In this document: positions 7,265-14,473 of the stretch, in pieces | Numbering within the stretch: the stretch's first letter is position 1 | Layout of the letters: each line of letters opens with the position of its first letter | Source: Solirubrobacterales bacterium | GTDB lineage: Bacteria; Actinomycetota; Thermoleophilia; Solirubrobacterales; 70-9 | NCBI GenBank assembly: GCA_030152805.1 | Contig: JASLIG010000120.1 | Location: 1-33,744, forward strand | DNA length: 33,744 bases | Direction of reading: 5' to 3' | The notes under the pieces: model-generated | Seen by the model: only the letters and a program-made list of their open reading frames with translations | Told to the model about the DNA's origin: nothing | Databases searched by the model: none | Position numbers and translations under genes: made by a program

Positions 7265-8887
7265 ATGGAGTGGTTCGACGTGGCGGTGGTGGGGGCGCGC
7301 TGCGCTGGCTCTCCCCTGGCCACGATGCTGGCGCGCCGCGGCCTGCGCGTTTGCCTGCTTGACAAGTCGCGGTTTCCCAGTGAGGTCCTGTCCACCCACG
7401 TGATCCAGCCGTGTGGCGTCGGCGTCCTCGACCGGATTGGCGTCCTCGACGGCGTCCTCGCGGCCGGGGCCATGCCCTTGACGCGCTTCACCTTCGTCGG
7501 CGACGGCGCCCGGATGGAGGCGAGGCTCGACGATGGGCTGTTCGACTTCCCCTCGCTCTCCATGCGCCGCGTGACACTCGACCAGCTGCTGGTCGAAGGG
7601 GCGGTCTCGGCCGGCGTGGACGTGCGCACCCGCACCAGGGTCACCGGGCTGCTGCGCGAGGAGGGTCGCGTGGTCGGGGTCGAGGCTGGTGGTCGGGGCC
7701 TGCGGGCCAGGCTGGTGGTCGGTGCCGACGGCCGGGGCTCGACCGTTGCGCAGCTCGTCGGTGCGCGGGAATACCACCTGACGCCGCCGGGGCGGGTATT
7801 CGCCTGGGCCTATTTCGAGGGAGTCGCAGAGCCGGAGGCGCATCTGCGGCTCGCCAAGCTCGGCGACCTGACCTACGTGGTGGCGCCGACCGACGCCGGG
7901 CTCCATCTCGCCGCGGCCTGTCCCGCCATTGACGCCCGGGACTCCTTCCTTGCCGATCGGGAGGGCGGCTTCATGGCGGCCCTCGACGCCTGGCCGGAGC
8001 TGGCCGAACTGCTGGCGGGCGCTAGGCGGAGCGGGCCGATCCGGGTGCTGGCGAACTGGCGGGGCTATTTCCGTGAGCCGACCGGGCCGGGATGGGCGCT
8101 GGTGGGGGACTCGGGCAACTTCAAGGACCCCTCGCCCGCGCAGGGCATGGCCGACGCGCTGCGCCAGGCCGAGCGCCTGGCGGATGCCGTTGCCGCCGGT
8201 CTCGCCCGCGATTGCCTCGACGCGGAGCTTCGGCGCTGGGGGCGGTGGCGCGACGAGGACGGCTACGAGATGCACTGGCTTGCCACCGATATGGGAGCCG
8301 CGGGGGCGACGTTCCCGCTCGCGGCCCAGGTCCTCCGCGACGTGGCCGCCGGCGAGGAGGACACGCGGCGGTTCCTGCGAATGCTCAACCACGAGATCGG
8401 GCCATCGCGGCTCTTCACGCCGCGCCGCATCGCCGGGGCCGCCGCGCGAGTGGTGATCCAGCGGCCGCGGCAGGTTCCGGAGATGGCAAAGGAGGTGGTG
8501 AGGGAGGTGCGCAAGGAAATTGGCCGCGCCGCTGGGCGCCGTCGTCAGGCCGGGGCGACCGAGCGCCTGCTGCTCGCCCTGACCTTGGTCGGGCTCGTCG
8601 TTCCGAACCTCTGCGTCGGGCTTTTCCTCGCCGACGAAGGTTTGGACCTCGGTGGCTACTTCTCGCTCTGGTTCGCCAGCGTCCCTTCGACCCAGCTGCT
8701 GCTGGATCTCGCGATTGCCGCCATCGCCTTCTTCGTTTGGGCTGCCGCCGAGGCGCGGCGGACGCCAATTGCCAGGTGGTGGCTGTGCATCCCCGCCACG
8801 TTCCTGGTCGGGCTCTGCTTTGGCCTGCCCCTCTTCCTCTGGATGCGCGAGCGGGCGGTCGGCGACCAGGTCCCCGCGTCCACCTGA
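7265..8887 (+). CDS. FAD-dependent oxidoreductase fused to a C-terminal membrane domain
   Basis: A 540-residue two-part protein. Residues 1 to about 400 form a group A flavin monooxygenase/geranylgeranyl-reductase-like fold: the N-terminal dinucleotide motif VVGARCAGSPLA, the LVVGADGRGSTV motif (about 155-165), and the FAD ribityl motif ALVGDSGNFKDPSPAQGMADALRQAE (split: GDSGNFKDP, then QGMADALR). After a basic linker (about 405-435), residues about 437-535 contain three hydrophobic helices and end in LPLFLWMRER, resembling DUF2834-type small membrane proteins. The fusion would hold the enzyme at the cytoplasmic membrane. The substrate is unknown; a lipid or quinone is plausible. It lies 36 bp after the XRE gene. 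Confidence 0.85.
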   Translation: MEWFDVAVVGARCAGSPLATMLARRGLRVCLLDKSRFPSEVLSTHVIQPCGVGVLDRIGVLDGVLAAGAMPLTRFTFVGDGARMEARLDDGLFDFPSLSMRRVTLDQLLVEGAVSAGVDVRTRTRVTGLLREEGRVVGVEAGGRGLRARLVVGADGRGSTVAQLVGAREYHLTPPGRVFAWAYFEGVAEPEAHLRLAKLGDLTYVVAPTDAGLHLAAACPAIDARDSFLADREGGFMAALDAWPELAELLAGARRSGPIRVLANWRGYFREPTGPGWALVGDSGNFKDPSPAQGMADALRQAERLADAVAAGLARDCLDAELRRWGRWRDEDGYEMHWLATDMGAAGATFPLAAQVLRDVAAGEEDTRRFLRMLNHEIGPSRLFTPRRIAGAAARVVIQRPRQVPEMAKEVVREVRKEIGRAAGRRRQAGATERLLLALTLVGLVVPNLCVGLFLADEGLDLGGYFSLWFASVPSTQLLLDLAIAAIAFFVWAAAEARRTPIARWWLCIPATFLVGLCFGLPLFLWMRERAVGDQVPAST

Positions 8888-8917
8888 CCTGCGCCCAGGG
8901 TCGCGGCGTCGAGCGCT

Positions 8918-10306
8918 GTGGAAACATGCGCCGCGGCCGTGTCCGACGAGACCCCACAGCGCTTCCGCTTCGCTCCCTCTCCAACCGGGGTCCTGCACAT
9001 CGGCGGCGCTCGCACCGCGCTCTACAACTGGCTCGCCGCCCGCCATGGCGGGGGCGACCTGGTGCTGCGGATCGAGGACACCGATCGGGAGCGCTCGACC
9101 GAGGAGAACGTGGCGCAGATCCTCGACGCGCTGAGGTGGCTGGAGCTGGACTGGGACATCGGGCCGGTCTCGCAGGCCGCGCGTGCCGAGCTCCACGCGG
9201 AGGCGCTGGCGCGGCTGCTGGACTCCGGCGCCGCCTACCGCGACTCCGCCACGGCCAAGGACGTCGAGGCCTGGAAGGCCGAGCACGGGGCCGACCGCGG
9301 CTACCGGGGGGAGCCGGTCTCCGACGAGGGGGCGGCGGTGCGGCTGCGCGTTCCCGACGAGGGGGAGACCGTCGTCGACGACCTGATCCGCGGGCCGGTC
9401 AGCTTCCCCAACCGCAGCTACGACGACTTCGTCATCGCCCGTGGCGACGACTCGGTCCTCTACAACTTCGCCGTAGCGGTCGACGACGCCGAGATGGGGA
9501 TCACCGAGGTGGTGCGTGGCGACGATCACCTCTCGAACACGCCCAAGCAGCTGTTGGTCCTGACCGCGCTCGGCCACGAGCCGCCGCGCTACGCGCACTT
9601 GCCACTGCTGCACGGCCCAGATGGCAAGAAGCTCTCCAAGCGCCACGGTGCCGCCTCGGTCCAGGAGCTGCGCGGTGCCGGCTACCTGCCCGCGGCGGTG
9701 CGCAACTACCTGGCGCTGCTCGGCTGGGGCACCGACGACGACACGACGATCATGCTCACGGAGGAGCTGGTCGCGCGCTTCCGGGTCGAGGACGTCGGCC
9801 GCTCCGCCGCGGTCTTCGACGAGAAGAAGCTGCGCTGGCTCAACGGCCGCTTCATGCGCGAGATGCCGCTCGACGACTACACGGTCGCGGTCGCCAGGCA
9901 CCTCGGTCGTGAGCCCGACGAACGGCTGCGCGCCGCCTGCGAGATCGCGCAGGAGAAAGCCCAGACCCTGGCGGAGGTCTGGTCGTTGATCCGCTTCCTC
10001 TTCGAACCGCCCGTCGAAGACGAGAAGGCCTGGGCAAAGGTGATGAAGGACGGCGCCGCGCCGGCGCTCGAGGCCGCGCGCGGTGCCCTCGCCGCCGCGA
10101 CTGGCTTTGCCGCGGATGACGTGGAGGCGGCGCTGGGCCCGCTGCCCGAGCGGCTCGATCTCAAGCCGGGCAGGGTCTACCAGCCGATCCGCGTGGCGAT
10201 CACCGGCACCTCCGTCTCACCGGGAATCTTCGAGTCGCTTGCCGTCCTCGGGCGTGAGCAATCGCTCGCCCGCATCGACGCAGCGCTGGCTCGGCTGCGT
10301 TCCTGA
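8918..10306 (+). CDS. gltX: Glutamyl-tRNA synthetase
   Basis: Class I aminoacyl-tRNA synthetase of 462 residues that charges tRNA with glutamate. The ATP-binding signature motifs are clear: PSPTGVLHIGGARTALYNW (HIGH motif, about residues 21-39) and KKLSKRHG (KMSKS motif, about residue 238). The catalytic core also shows RIEDTDRERS and VVRGDDHLSNTPKQ. The C-terminal half is the alpha-helical anticodon-binding region. The start given is GTG at 8918; a second GTG at 8939 is equally possible because residues 1-7 are not conserved. Since gatCAB lies in the same window and no GlnRS is seen here, the enzyme is probably non-discriminating and also charges tRNA(Gln). Confidence 0.95.
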   Translation: METCAAAVSDETPQRFRFAPSPTGVLHIGGARTALYNWLAARHGGGDLVLRIEDTDRERSTEENVAQILDALRWLELDWDIGPVSQAARAELHAEALARLLDSGAAYRDSATAKDVEAWKAEHGADRGYRGEPVSDEGAAVRLRVPDEGETVVDDLIRGPVSFPNRSYDDFVIARGDDSVLYNFAVAVDDAEMGITEVVRGDDHLSNTPKQLLVLTALGHEPPRYAHLPLLHGPDGKKLSKRHGAASVQELRGAGYLPAAVRNYLALLGWGTDDDTTIMLTEELVARFRVEDVGRSAAVFDEKKLRWLNGRFMREMPLDDYTVAVARHLGREPDERLRAACEIAQEKAQTLAEVWSLIRFLFEPPVEDEKAWAKVMKDGAAPALEAARGALAAATGFAADDVEAALGPLPERLDLKPGRVYQPIRVAITGTSVSPGIFESLAVLGREQSLARIDAALARLRS

Positions 10307-10436
10307 CGGACAAAGGCTGGCGCCGAAATCCACCCAATTGGACAAATGACGCCAAGGTGGTCATCGATTTTGGGGACCCCAGGGCTAAACCGTGCGTCCT
10401 CCGCTGCCGATGAGGCAGTCGAAGGCTGTTTGCGCA

Positions 10437-11516
10437 ATGGAGACCACGAAGCCACAGAGCAACGGGAAGACCAGGCCGGGCGCCACCGGCCGCGATGGCG
10501 GCAAGCCGGCGCCGGGCGCCCGACTCGCCGCCGCCTTCGAGGCGGTCGAGAAATTCCCCGTCCTGCTCGAGTCCCGGGCCCGTGTCATGCACGCCGCCAC
10601 GGCCGAAACCGGCCGCGTCGCTGACCTGGTCGAGGCGGTCGAGTCGGACGTCGGCCTCGCGATCGCGGTCCTGCGCTTCGCCAACCGCAGTTCCAACCCC
10701 GTCGGCGGCATCGGCACCGTCCCCGATGCGATCGACGTGCTCAAGCCCTCCGGCGTCCTCGCCATCGCCGGCACGGCGCCCGTCTTCGACTTCTTCGAGA
10801 CCAACGGCGGTCGCGAGATGCGCCCCGAGCGCTTCCGCGTCCACGCCCTCGCCAGTCAGCAGGCGGCCGACGAGATCGGCCGCGCGATTGGCTGGGAGGA
10901 CCGCGACGAGCTCGCCGTCGCCTCGTTGCTGCACGACGTCGGTCGGCTCGTCATCGCCAACCTCCACCCGGGCGACCGGGGCAACTTCGACGTCGTCGCC
11001 AAGCCACCTGAGCTGCGCTTGCGCGAGGAACGCGACCGGCTCGGCATCGACCACGCCCTGGTCGGCGGCGTTCTGGCGCGGCGCTGGAACCTGCCGCAGC
11101 GGATCGCCGTGGCGATCGAGCGCCATCACGCCGATGACGCCGAGGGGCTCGCCGCGCTGGTCGCCACAGCCGACATGGTCGCCCACTACAGCCAGGGCGA
11201 GACGGTGACGCCGGACCGATTGCACGCCGCCGCCAAGCGCTGCGGCCTCAGCCCCGAGGGCCTGCGCGACCTCCTCTACCAGCTTCCCTACGCTCGCAGC
11301 GACGTCGCCCGCGCGGCCGAGCCCTGCCCGCTCTCGGCACGCGAGCTCGACGTCCTCCGTCACCTCTCCGAGGGCATGGTCTACAAGCAGATCGCCGGCG
11401 AGATGCAGCTCTCGGTCTCAACCATCCGCACCCACTTGCACAACGTCTACGGCAAGATCGGCGCCGTCGACCGGGCACAGGCGGTGCTCACGGCACGGGA
11501 TAGGGGCTGGATTTAG
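10437..11516 (+). CDS. HDOD-domain protein with C-terminal LuxR-type helix-turn-helix
   Basis: A 359-residue signalling protein. After a low-complexity start, residues about 30-260 form an HDOD domain, related to HD phosphohydrolases, with the motif SLLHDVGRLVIANL and a later IERHHADD. It therefore keeps some HD-like histidines that many HDOD proteins lose. Residues about 280-355 form a LuxR/NarL helix-turn-helix (LSARELDVLRHLSEGMVYKQ, then STIRTHLHNVYGKIG). The frame is open further upstream, with a GTG at 10392 and an ATG at 10410; 10437 is chosen because the earlier residues look non-coding. It is convergent with a NarL-type response regulator whose output domain is of the same class. Confidence 0.85.
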   Translation: METTKPQSNGKTRPGATGRDGGKPAPGARLAAAFEAVEKFPVLLESRARVMHAATAETGRVADLVEAVESDVGLAIAVLRFANRSSNPVGGIGTVPDAIDVLKPSGVLAIAGTAPVFDFFETNGGREMRPERFRVHALASQQAADEIGRAIGWEDRDELAVASLLHDVGRLVIANLHPGDRGNFDVVAKPPELRLREERDRLGIDHALVGGVLARRWNLPQRIAVAIERHHADDAEGLAALVATADMVAHYSQGETVTPDRLHAAAKRCGLSPEGLRDLLYQLPYARSDVARAAEPCPLSARELDVLRHLSEGMVYKQIAGEMQLSVSTIRTHLHNVYGKIGAVDRAQAVLTARDRGWI

Positions 11517-11546
11517 GCGGCGCGGCGCGGCGGGTCTGTCGCCGGC

Positions 11547-12206
11547 TTACTCGATCAGGGACTCGCGCAGGGCTATTGCTACCGCGTGGGTCCTGTTCCG
11601 AGCTTCCAGGCGGGCGAGGGCGTTCTTGGTGTGGGTCTTGATCGTTTCCGCGCTGAGGTCGAGCTCATGGGCGGCGACGGTGGTCGATTCGCCGTTGGCG
11701 AGGAGCTGGAGAATTTCGCGCTGGCGTTTGGTCAGCTTGCCACGGCTGCCGCGGGGCGGTACCTCGGGATCGACGAAGCGCTCCTGCGCGAGCGCGGCCT
11801 GAGTGGCGAGCAGAAGCTGTCCGATGCTGGCTGTGCGGGCCACGTAGGCGGAGGCGCCGGCGGCGAGCGCCGCGCTGGCGAGGTGGCGCTCGGCGCGCTC
11901 GCCGTGGGCGACGATGCCGAGGCCGGGTTCGGATTTGAGCATGGTGCGAATCGCCTCGGTGGGCCCGAGCGGGCGCGGGTGGGCGCCATCTGGGCGGGCG
12001 CGCATGTCGAGGATCGCCACGTCGATGCTGCCCATGTCGCGCACGAGGTCGACGGCCTCGTCGCGGTTGGCGGCCTCATGACAATCGAAGCGATCCTGTA
12101 GCGCTCGGCACACGCCGATCCGGACGATCGGATGACCATCGACGACAAGGCACTGTGGACGCTCGCTCAGGACTGCTCCCGATTTTGGGTTCGACGAGGA
12201 CTCCAT
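11547..12206 (-). CDS. NarL/LuxR-type response regulator
   Basis: A 219-residue two-component-style regulator. The N-terminal receiver domain (about 17-140) has the hydrophobic strand LVVDGH, where one of the usual paired acidic residues is present, and VAILDMRA, whose Asp is the likely phosphorylation site. Residues about 155-217 form a LuxR helix-turn-helix (LTKRQREILQLLANGESTTV, then AETIKTHTKNALARL). No histidine kinase is adjacent, so it is an orphan. Its stop lies 30 bp from the HDOD-LuxR gene stop (convergent), and its start is 232 bp from the Rrf2 gene (divergent). Confidence 0.9.
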   Translation of the reverse strand: MESSSNPKSGAVLSERPQCLVVDGHPIVRIGVCRALQDRFDCHEAANRDEAVDLVRDMGSIDVAILDMRARPDGAHPRPLGPTEAIRTMLKSEPGLGIVAHGERAERHLASAALAAGASAYVARTASIGQLLLATQAALAQERFVDPEVPPRGSRGKLTKRQREILQLLANGESTTVAAHELDLSAETIKTHTKNALARLEARNRTHAVAIALRESLIE

Positions 12207-12315
12207 CGTCAGCCCTGGAGCCCGCTGGCTCCGATCCTAACTCAGAGCCTGTTCGAAATCCCCCCCGCGCGCCTGGCGGCGGCGGACACTGCGCGGTGCT
12301 GCGTCCTCGGTCGGC

Positions 12316-12334
12316 CGAATGGCGCTGCCATTCG
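12316..12334. promoter_or_regulatory. Perfect 8-bp hairpin in the response regulator/rrf2 divergent region
   Basis: CGAATGGC-GCT-GCCATTCG is a perfect inverted repeat in the 232-bp divergent region. It could be an operator for either flanking regulator. The rest of this region is GC-rich without an obvious -35/-10 pair. Confidence 0.4.
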
Positions 12335-12425
12335 CGCCTCCCTGCGTCCTTGCCCCGCTTGGTCCGGCGCTTGCCAGCCGCACCCGCGGGGTTTCCGAGC
12401 AGACTCCGGGGTCCGGGCGGTGCGG

Positions 12426-12431
12426 TAGAAA
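12426..12431 (+). promoter_or_regulatory. Putative -10 box (TAGAAA) for the Rrf2 gene
   Basis: TAGAAA ends 7 nt before the ATG at 12439 and there is no Shine-Dalgarno sequence. It fits the leaderless pattern seen at other starts in this window. No good -35 match is found. Confidence 0.35.
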
Positions 12432-12438
12432 GTTCCCG

Positions 12439-12837
12439 ATGATCTCGATCACCTCGAAGTCGCGCTACGCCGTGGTCGCGATGGCGGAGCTGGCGCGCTC
12501 GGGCGAGCGACCTGTGCCGATCAAGGAGCTGGCCGAGCGGCGCGAGATTCCCGAGCAGTTCCTAGAGCAGCTCTTCTCGACCCTGCGGCGCGCCGGCCTG
12601 CTGACCAGCCATCGCGGCATGCGCGGTGGCTATACCCTCTCGCGCCCCCCCGAGGAGATCTCCGTGCTCGAGGTCGTCCAGGCCCTCGACGGCAAGGTCG
12701 GCCAGGAGGCCGACGAGGCCGGCGGCATCTGGGCCGAGGGCGTCACCGCCCTGCGCAAAGTCTTCGGCCAGACCACGATCGCCGAAATCGCCCGCCGCGA
12801 AGCCGAGGCCGCCGCCAGCGGCATGTACTTCATTTAG
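12439..12837 (+). CDS. Rrf2-family regulator without iron-sulfur cysteines (CymR-like)
   Basis: A 132-residue winged-helix regulator. The N-terminal half is typical of Rrf2 proteins (SKSRYAVVAMAELARSG, then IPEQFLEQLFSTLRRAGLLTSHRGMRGGYTLSRP). IscR-type relatives carry three cysteines for a [2Fe-2S] cluster; this protein has none. Cysteine-free Rrf2 proteins include CymR of Bacillus, which represses cysteine genes in complex with CysK. Here the next operon genes are cysK and cysE, so a cysteine-responsive repressor is likely. The frame is open upstream to 12319, but homology begins at 12439. Its last residues GMYFI recur just before cysK. Confidence 0.9.
   Translation: MISITSKSRYAVVAMAELARSGERPVPIKELAERREIPEQFLEQLFSTLRRAGLLTSHRGMRGGYTLSRPPEEISVLEVVQALDGKVGQEADEAGGIWAEGVTALRKVFGQTTIAEIARREAEAAASGMYFI
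12819..12833 (+). repeat. Left copy of the direct repeat flanking the hicAB segment
   Basis: CGGCATGTACTTCAT, the 3' end of the Rrf2 gene, recurs exactly at 13532-13546. Similarity continues past a short gap into AGATCGGGCCG (12836-12846, and again from 13554), giving about 28 related bases in total. The two copies are 713 bp apart and bracket hicAB. Confidence 0.85.
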
Positions 12838-12861
12838 ATCGGGCCGCATGGCTACTGGCAT

Positions 12862-12879
12862 TCCGCTTGTTCAAGCGGA
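12862..12879. promoter_or_regulatory. Palindrome TCCGCTTG-TT-CAAGCGGA upstream of hicA
   Basis: Perfect 8-bp arms with a 2-nt centre, 111 bp before hicA. A second hairpin, GACCGG-TTATTT-CCGGTC, follows at 12895-12912. Candidate roles are an operator for the hicAB unit, whose antitoxins are often autoregulatory, or a terminator for the Rrf2 gene. Confidence 0.4.
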
Positions 12880-12913
12880 GCGTAGTCCGGCTGAGACCGG
12901 TTATTTCCGGTCG

Positions 12914-12934
12914 TACTGGCGCACCAGTGGCGCA
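12914..12934 (+). repeat. TACTGGCGCA-type repeat, left copy
   Basis: A 21-base stretch starting TACTGGCGCA and ending TGGCGCA matches 13465-13485 at 18 of 21 positions. The copies lie on either side of hicAB, inside the larger direct repeats. Confidence 0.6.
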
Positions 12935-12989
12935 TGAGGCACGCTGCCGAAACGTTTCCGCCGCACCGAGGGCTACCGTCGCTCGGCTG

Positions 12990-13184
12990 ATGAAAGGGAC
13001 GCTGAATCAGAAGAAGGCGATCAAGCTGCTGAAGGAAAACGGTTGGACGCAGGCCCGGGGCGGCAAGCATCAGGTCAAGATGATCAAGCCCGGCTGTCGA
13101 CCGATCACGCTCCCGCAGCACAAGGGGCGCGACTACCCAACCGGCTTGGCCCAGGCGATTCTCAAACAGGCAGAGCTAAGATGA
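12990..13184 (+). CDS. hicA: HicA-type mRNA interferase toxin
   Basis: A 64-residue double-stranded-RNA-binding-like toxin that cleaves mRNA. The HicA pattern is clear: KKAIKLLKENGWTQARGGKH, with the catalytic histidine expected at His27, then PITLPQHKGRD and a final AILKQAEL helix. The frame is open upstream to 12867, but family homology starts near the ATG at 12990. The hicB antitoxin gene begins 13 bp after its stop. The pair sits inside a segment flanked by copies of the Rrf2 gene's end, and its codons are richer in A than those of its neighbours, both consistent with acquisition. Confidence 0.88.
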   Translation: MKGTLNQKKAIKLLKENGWTQARGGKHQVKMIKPGCRPITLPQHKGRDYPTGLAQAILKQAELR

Positions 13185-13197
13185 AGGAACTTCACTT

Positions 13198-13413
13198 ATG
13201 GAGCTAACCGCGCGTATCCATATCGAGGACGGCAGCTACTGGGCGGACGTTCCCGAGTTGCCCGGCTGCTTCGCATCCGGGGACACCCTTGACGAGCTTT
13301 TTGAATCGCTGCAAGAGGGAGTTGCGCTCTATCTCGCTGATGAGGGCGGGGAGAGCGGTCCGCTGCACGTAGCCACGGCGACGTTGACGGATCGACCGCT
13401 GACGCCCGCGTGA
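13198..13413 (+). CDS. hicB: HicB-type antitoxin
   Basis: A 71-residue antitoxin with the partly degraded RNase H-like HicB fold: IHIEDGSYWADVPELPGCFA, then GDTLDELFESLQEGVALYL. It should bind and neutralise HicA. It lacks the C-terminal helix-turn-helix or ribbon-helix-helix found in many HicB proteins, so operator binding may be weak or need the complex. The gene follows hicA closely, the usual order for this family. Confidence 0.88.
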   Translation: MELTARIHIEDGSYWADVPELPGCFASGDTLDELFESLQEGVALYLADEGGESGPLHVATATLTDRPLTPA

Positions 13414-13464
13414 AGCTCAAAGAGAGCGGGACGAAGAAGCCGCCCGCGCGGCTGGCGCGGTGCT

Positions 13465-13485
13465 TACTGGCGCATAACTGGCGCA
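13465..13485 (+). repeat. TACTGGCGCA-type repeat, right copy
   Basis: Matches 12914-12934 at 18 of 21 bases. The 136 bp between hicB and cysK contain this repeat, a CCGCTTGCTCATACGG stretch resembling the left-side palindrome at 12862-12879, and the right copy of the Rrf2-end repeat. No gene is supported there. Confidence 0.6.
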
Positions 13486-13531
13486 CGGAAACGGCAAACC
13501 GCTTGCTCATACGGGATAGCGCGCCCCGACT

Positions 13532-13546
13532 CGGCATGTACTTCAT
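13532..13546 (+). repeat. Right copy of the direct repeat flanking the hicAB segment
   Basis: Identical to 12819-12833. In this copy the frame still reads GMYFI followed by TGA, and that stop overlaps the cysK start as TGATG. This looks like the original, translationally coupled regulator-cysK junction. Confidence 0.85.
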
Positions 13547-13549
13547 CTG

Positions 13550-14473
13550 ATGGAGATCGGGCCGACTGCAGCGGCGGTTGTGGGCGAGACGCCGATGGTC
13601 TCCCTCTCGCGACTGGGCGAGGGGCTGGCGGGAGAGGTCTGCGTCAAGCTCGAGCAGCTCAATCCCGGTGGGTCGGTGAAGGACCGGATCGGGGTGGCGA
13701 TGATCGACGCGGCCGAGGCCGAGGGGCTGATCGAGCCCGGCCGCTCGGTGATCGTCGAGCCGACCAGCGGCAACACCGGGATCGCCCTGGCGATGGTCTG
13801 CGCGGCGCGGGGATACGAGCTGATCCTGACCCTGCCGGAGGGGATGAGCCGAGAGCGGACCAAGCTGCTGCGTGCCTACGGCGCCGAAGTGAGGGAGACC
13901 CCGTCGCTTAGCGGGATGACCGAGGCGGTCGAGCTGGCTGGGGAAATCTGCAAGCAACGCAAGGGCTTCATGCCGCAGCAGTTCTCCAACCCGGCCAATC
14001 CCGAGGTGCACCGGCGCACGACCGCTGAGGAGATCTGGCGCGACACGGGCGGTGAGGTCGGCGCCTTCGTCGCCGGGGTCGGCACGGGCGGCACGATCAC
14101 GGGGGTGGGACAGGTGCTGCGTCAGCGCTCGCCGGAGACCCTGATCGTCGCCGTCGAGCCGGCCAGCTCCCCGGTCCTCTCCGGCGGCGCCCCTGGCCCG
14201 CACAAGATCCAGGGCATCGGGGCCGGCTTCGTGCCCGGGGTACTCGATCGGAGCGTGATCGACGAGGTGATCTTGGTAGGCGACGAGGACGCGCTCGAGA
14301 CCGCTCGCCTCGTCGCCCAGCGGGAGGGCATCCTCGCCGGCATCTCCGCCGGGGCCAACGTCAGGGCGGCCCTGGAGGTGGCGGCGCGGCCCGAGATGAA
14401 GGACAAGCGCGTGGTGACGATCGTCTGCGACTCGGGGGAGCGCTACGTGTCCCTACCCTTCTTCTCACCATGA
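13550..14473 (+). CDS. cysK: Cysteine synthase A (O-acetylserine sulfhydrylase)
   Basis: PLP enzyme of 307 residues that makes cysteine from O-acetylserine and sulfide. Lys44 in GGSVKDRIG is the expected Schiff-base lysine. PTSGNTGIALA is the substrate-binding loop, GVGTGGTITGVGQVL binds the PLP phosphate, and the C-terminal CDSGERYVS is also characteristic. Its ATG overlaps the stop of a leftover Rrf2 3' end (TGATG), and it overlaps cysE by 4 bp, so the two are translationally coupled. CysK and CysE form the cysteine synthase complex. CysK may also act as co-regulator of the upstream CymR-like protein. Confidence 0.96.
   Translation: MEIGPTAAAVVGETPMVSLSRLGEGLAGEVCVKLEQLNPGGSVKDRIGVAMIDAAEAEGLIEPGRSVIVEPTSGNTGIALAMVCAARGYELILTLPEGMSRERTKLLRAYGAEVRETPSLSGMTEAVELAGEICKQRKGFMPQQFSNPANPEVHRRTTAEEIWRDTGGEVGAFVAGVGTGGTITGVGQVLRQRSPETLIVAVEPASSPVLSGGAPGPHKIQGIGAGFVPGVLDRSVIDEVILVGDEDALETARLVAQREGILAGISAGANVRAALEVAARPEMKDKRVVTIVCDSGERYVSLPFFSP

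Noticed and set aside
7214..9901. 895-codon minus-strand frame across the FAD oxidoreductase and gltX
   Set aside because: It overlaps two clear genes and has a composition typical of antisense frames in GC-rich DNA.
12251..12264. GTTCGAAATCC-like sequence resembling a tRNA T arm
   Set aside because: It has one base too many in the loop region, and no acceptor, D or anticodon stems can be found around it.
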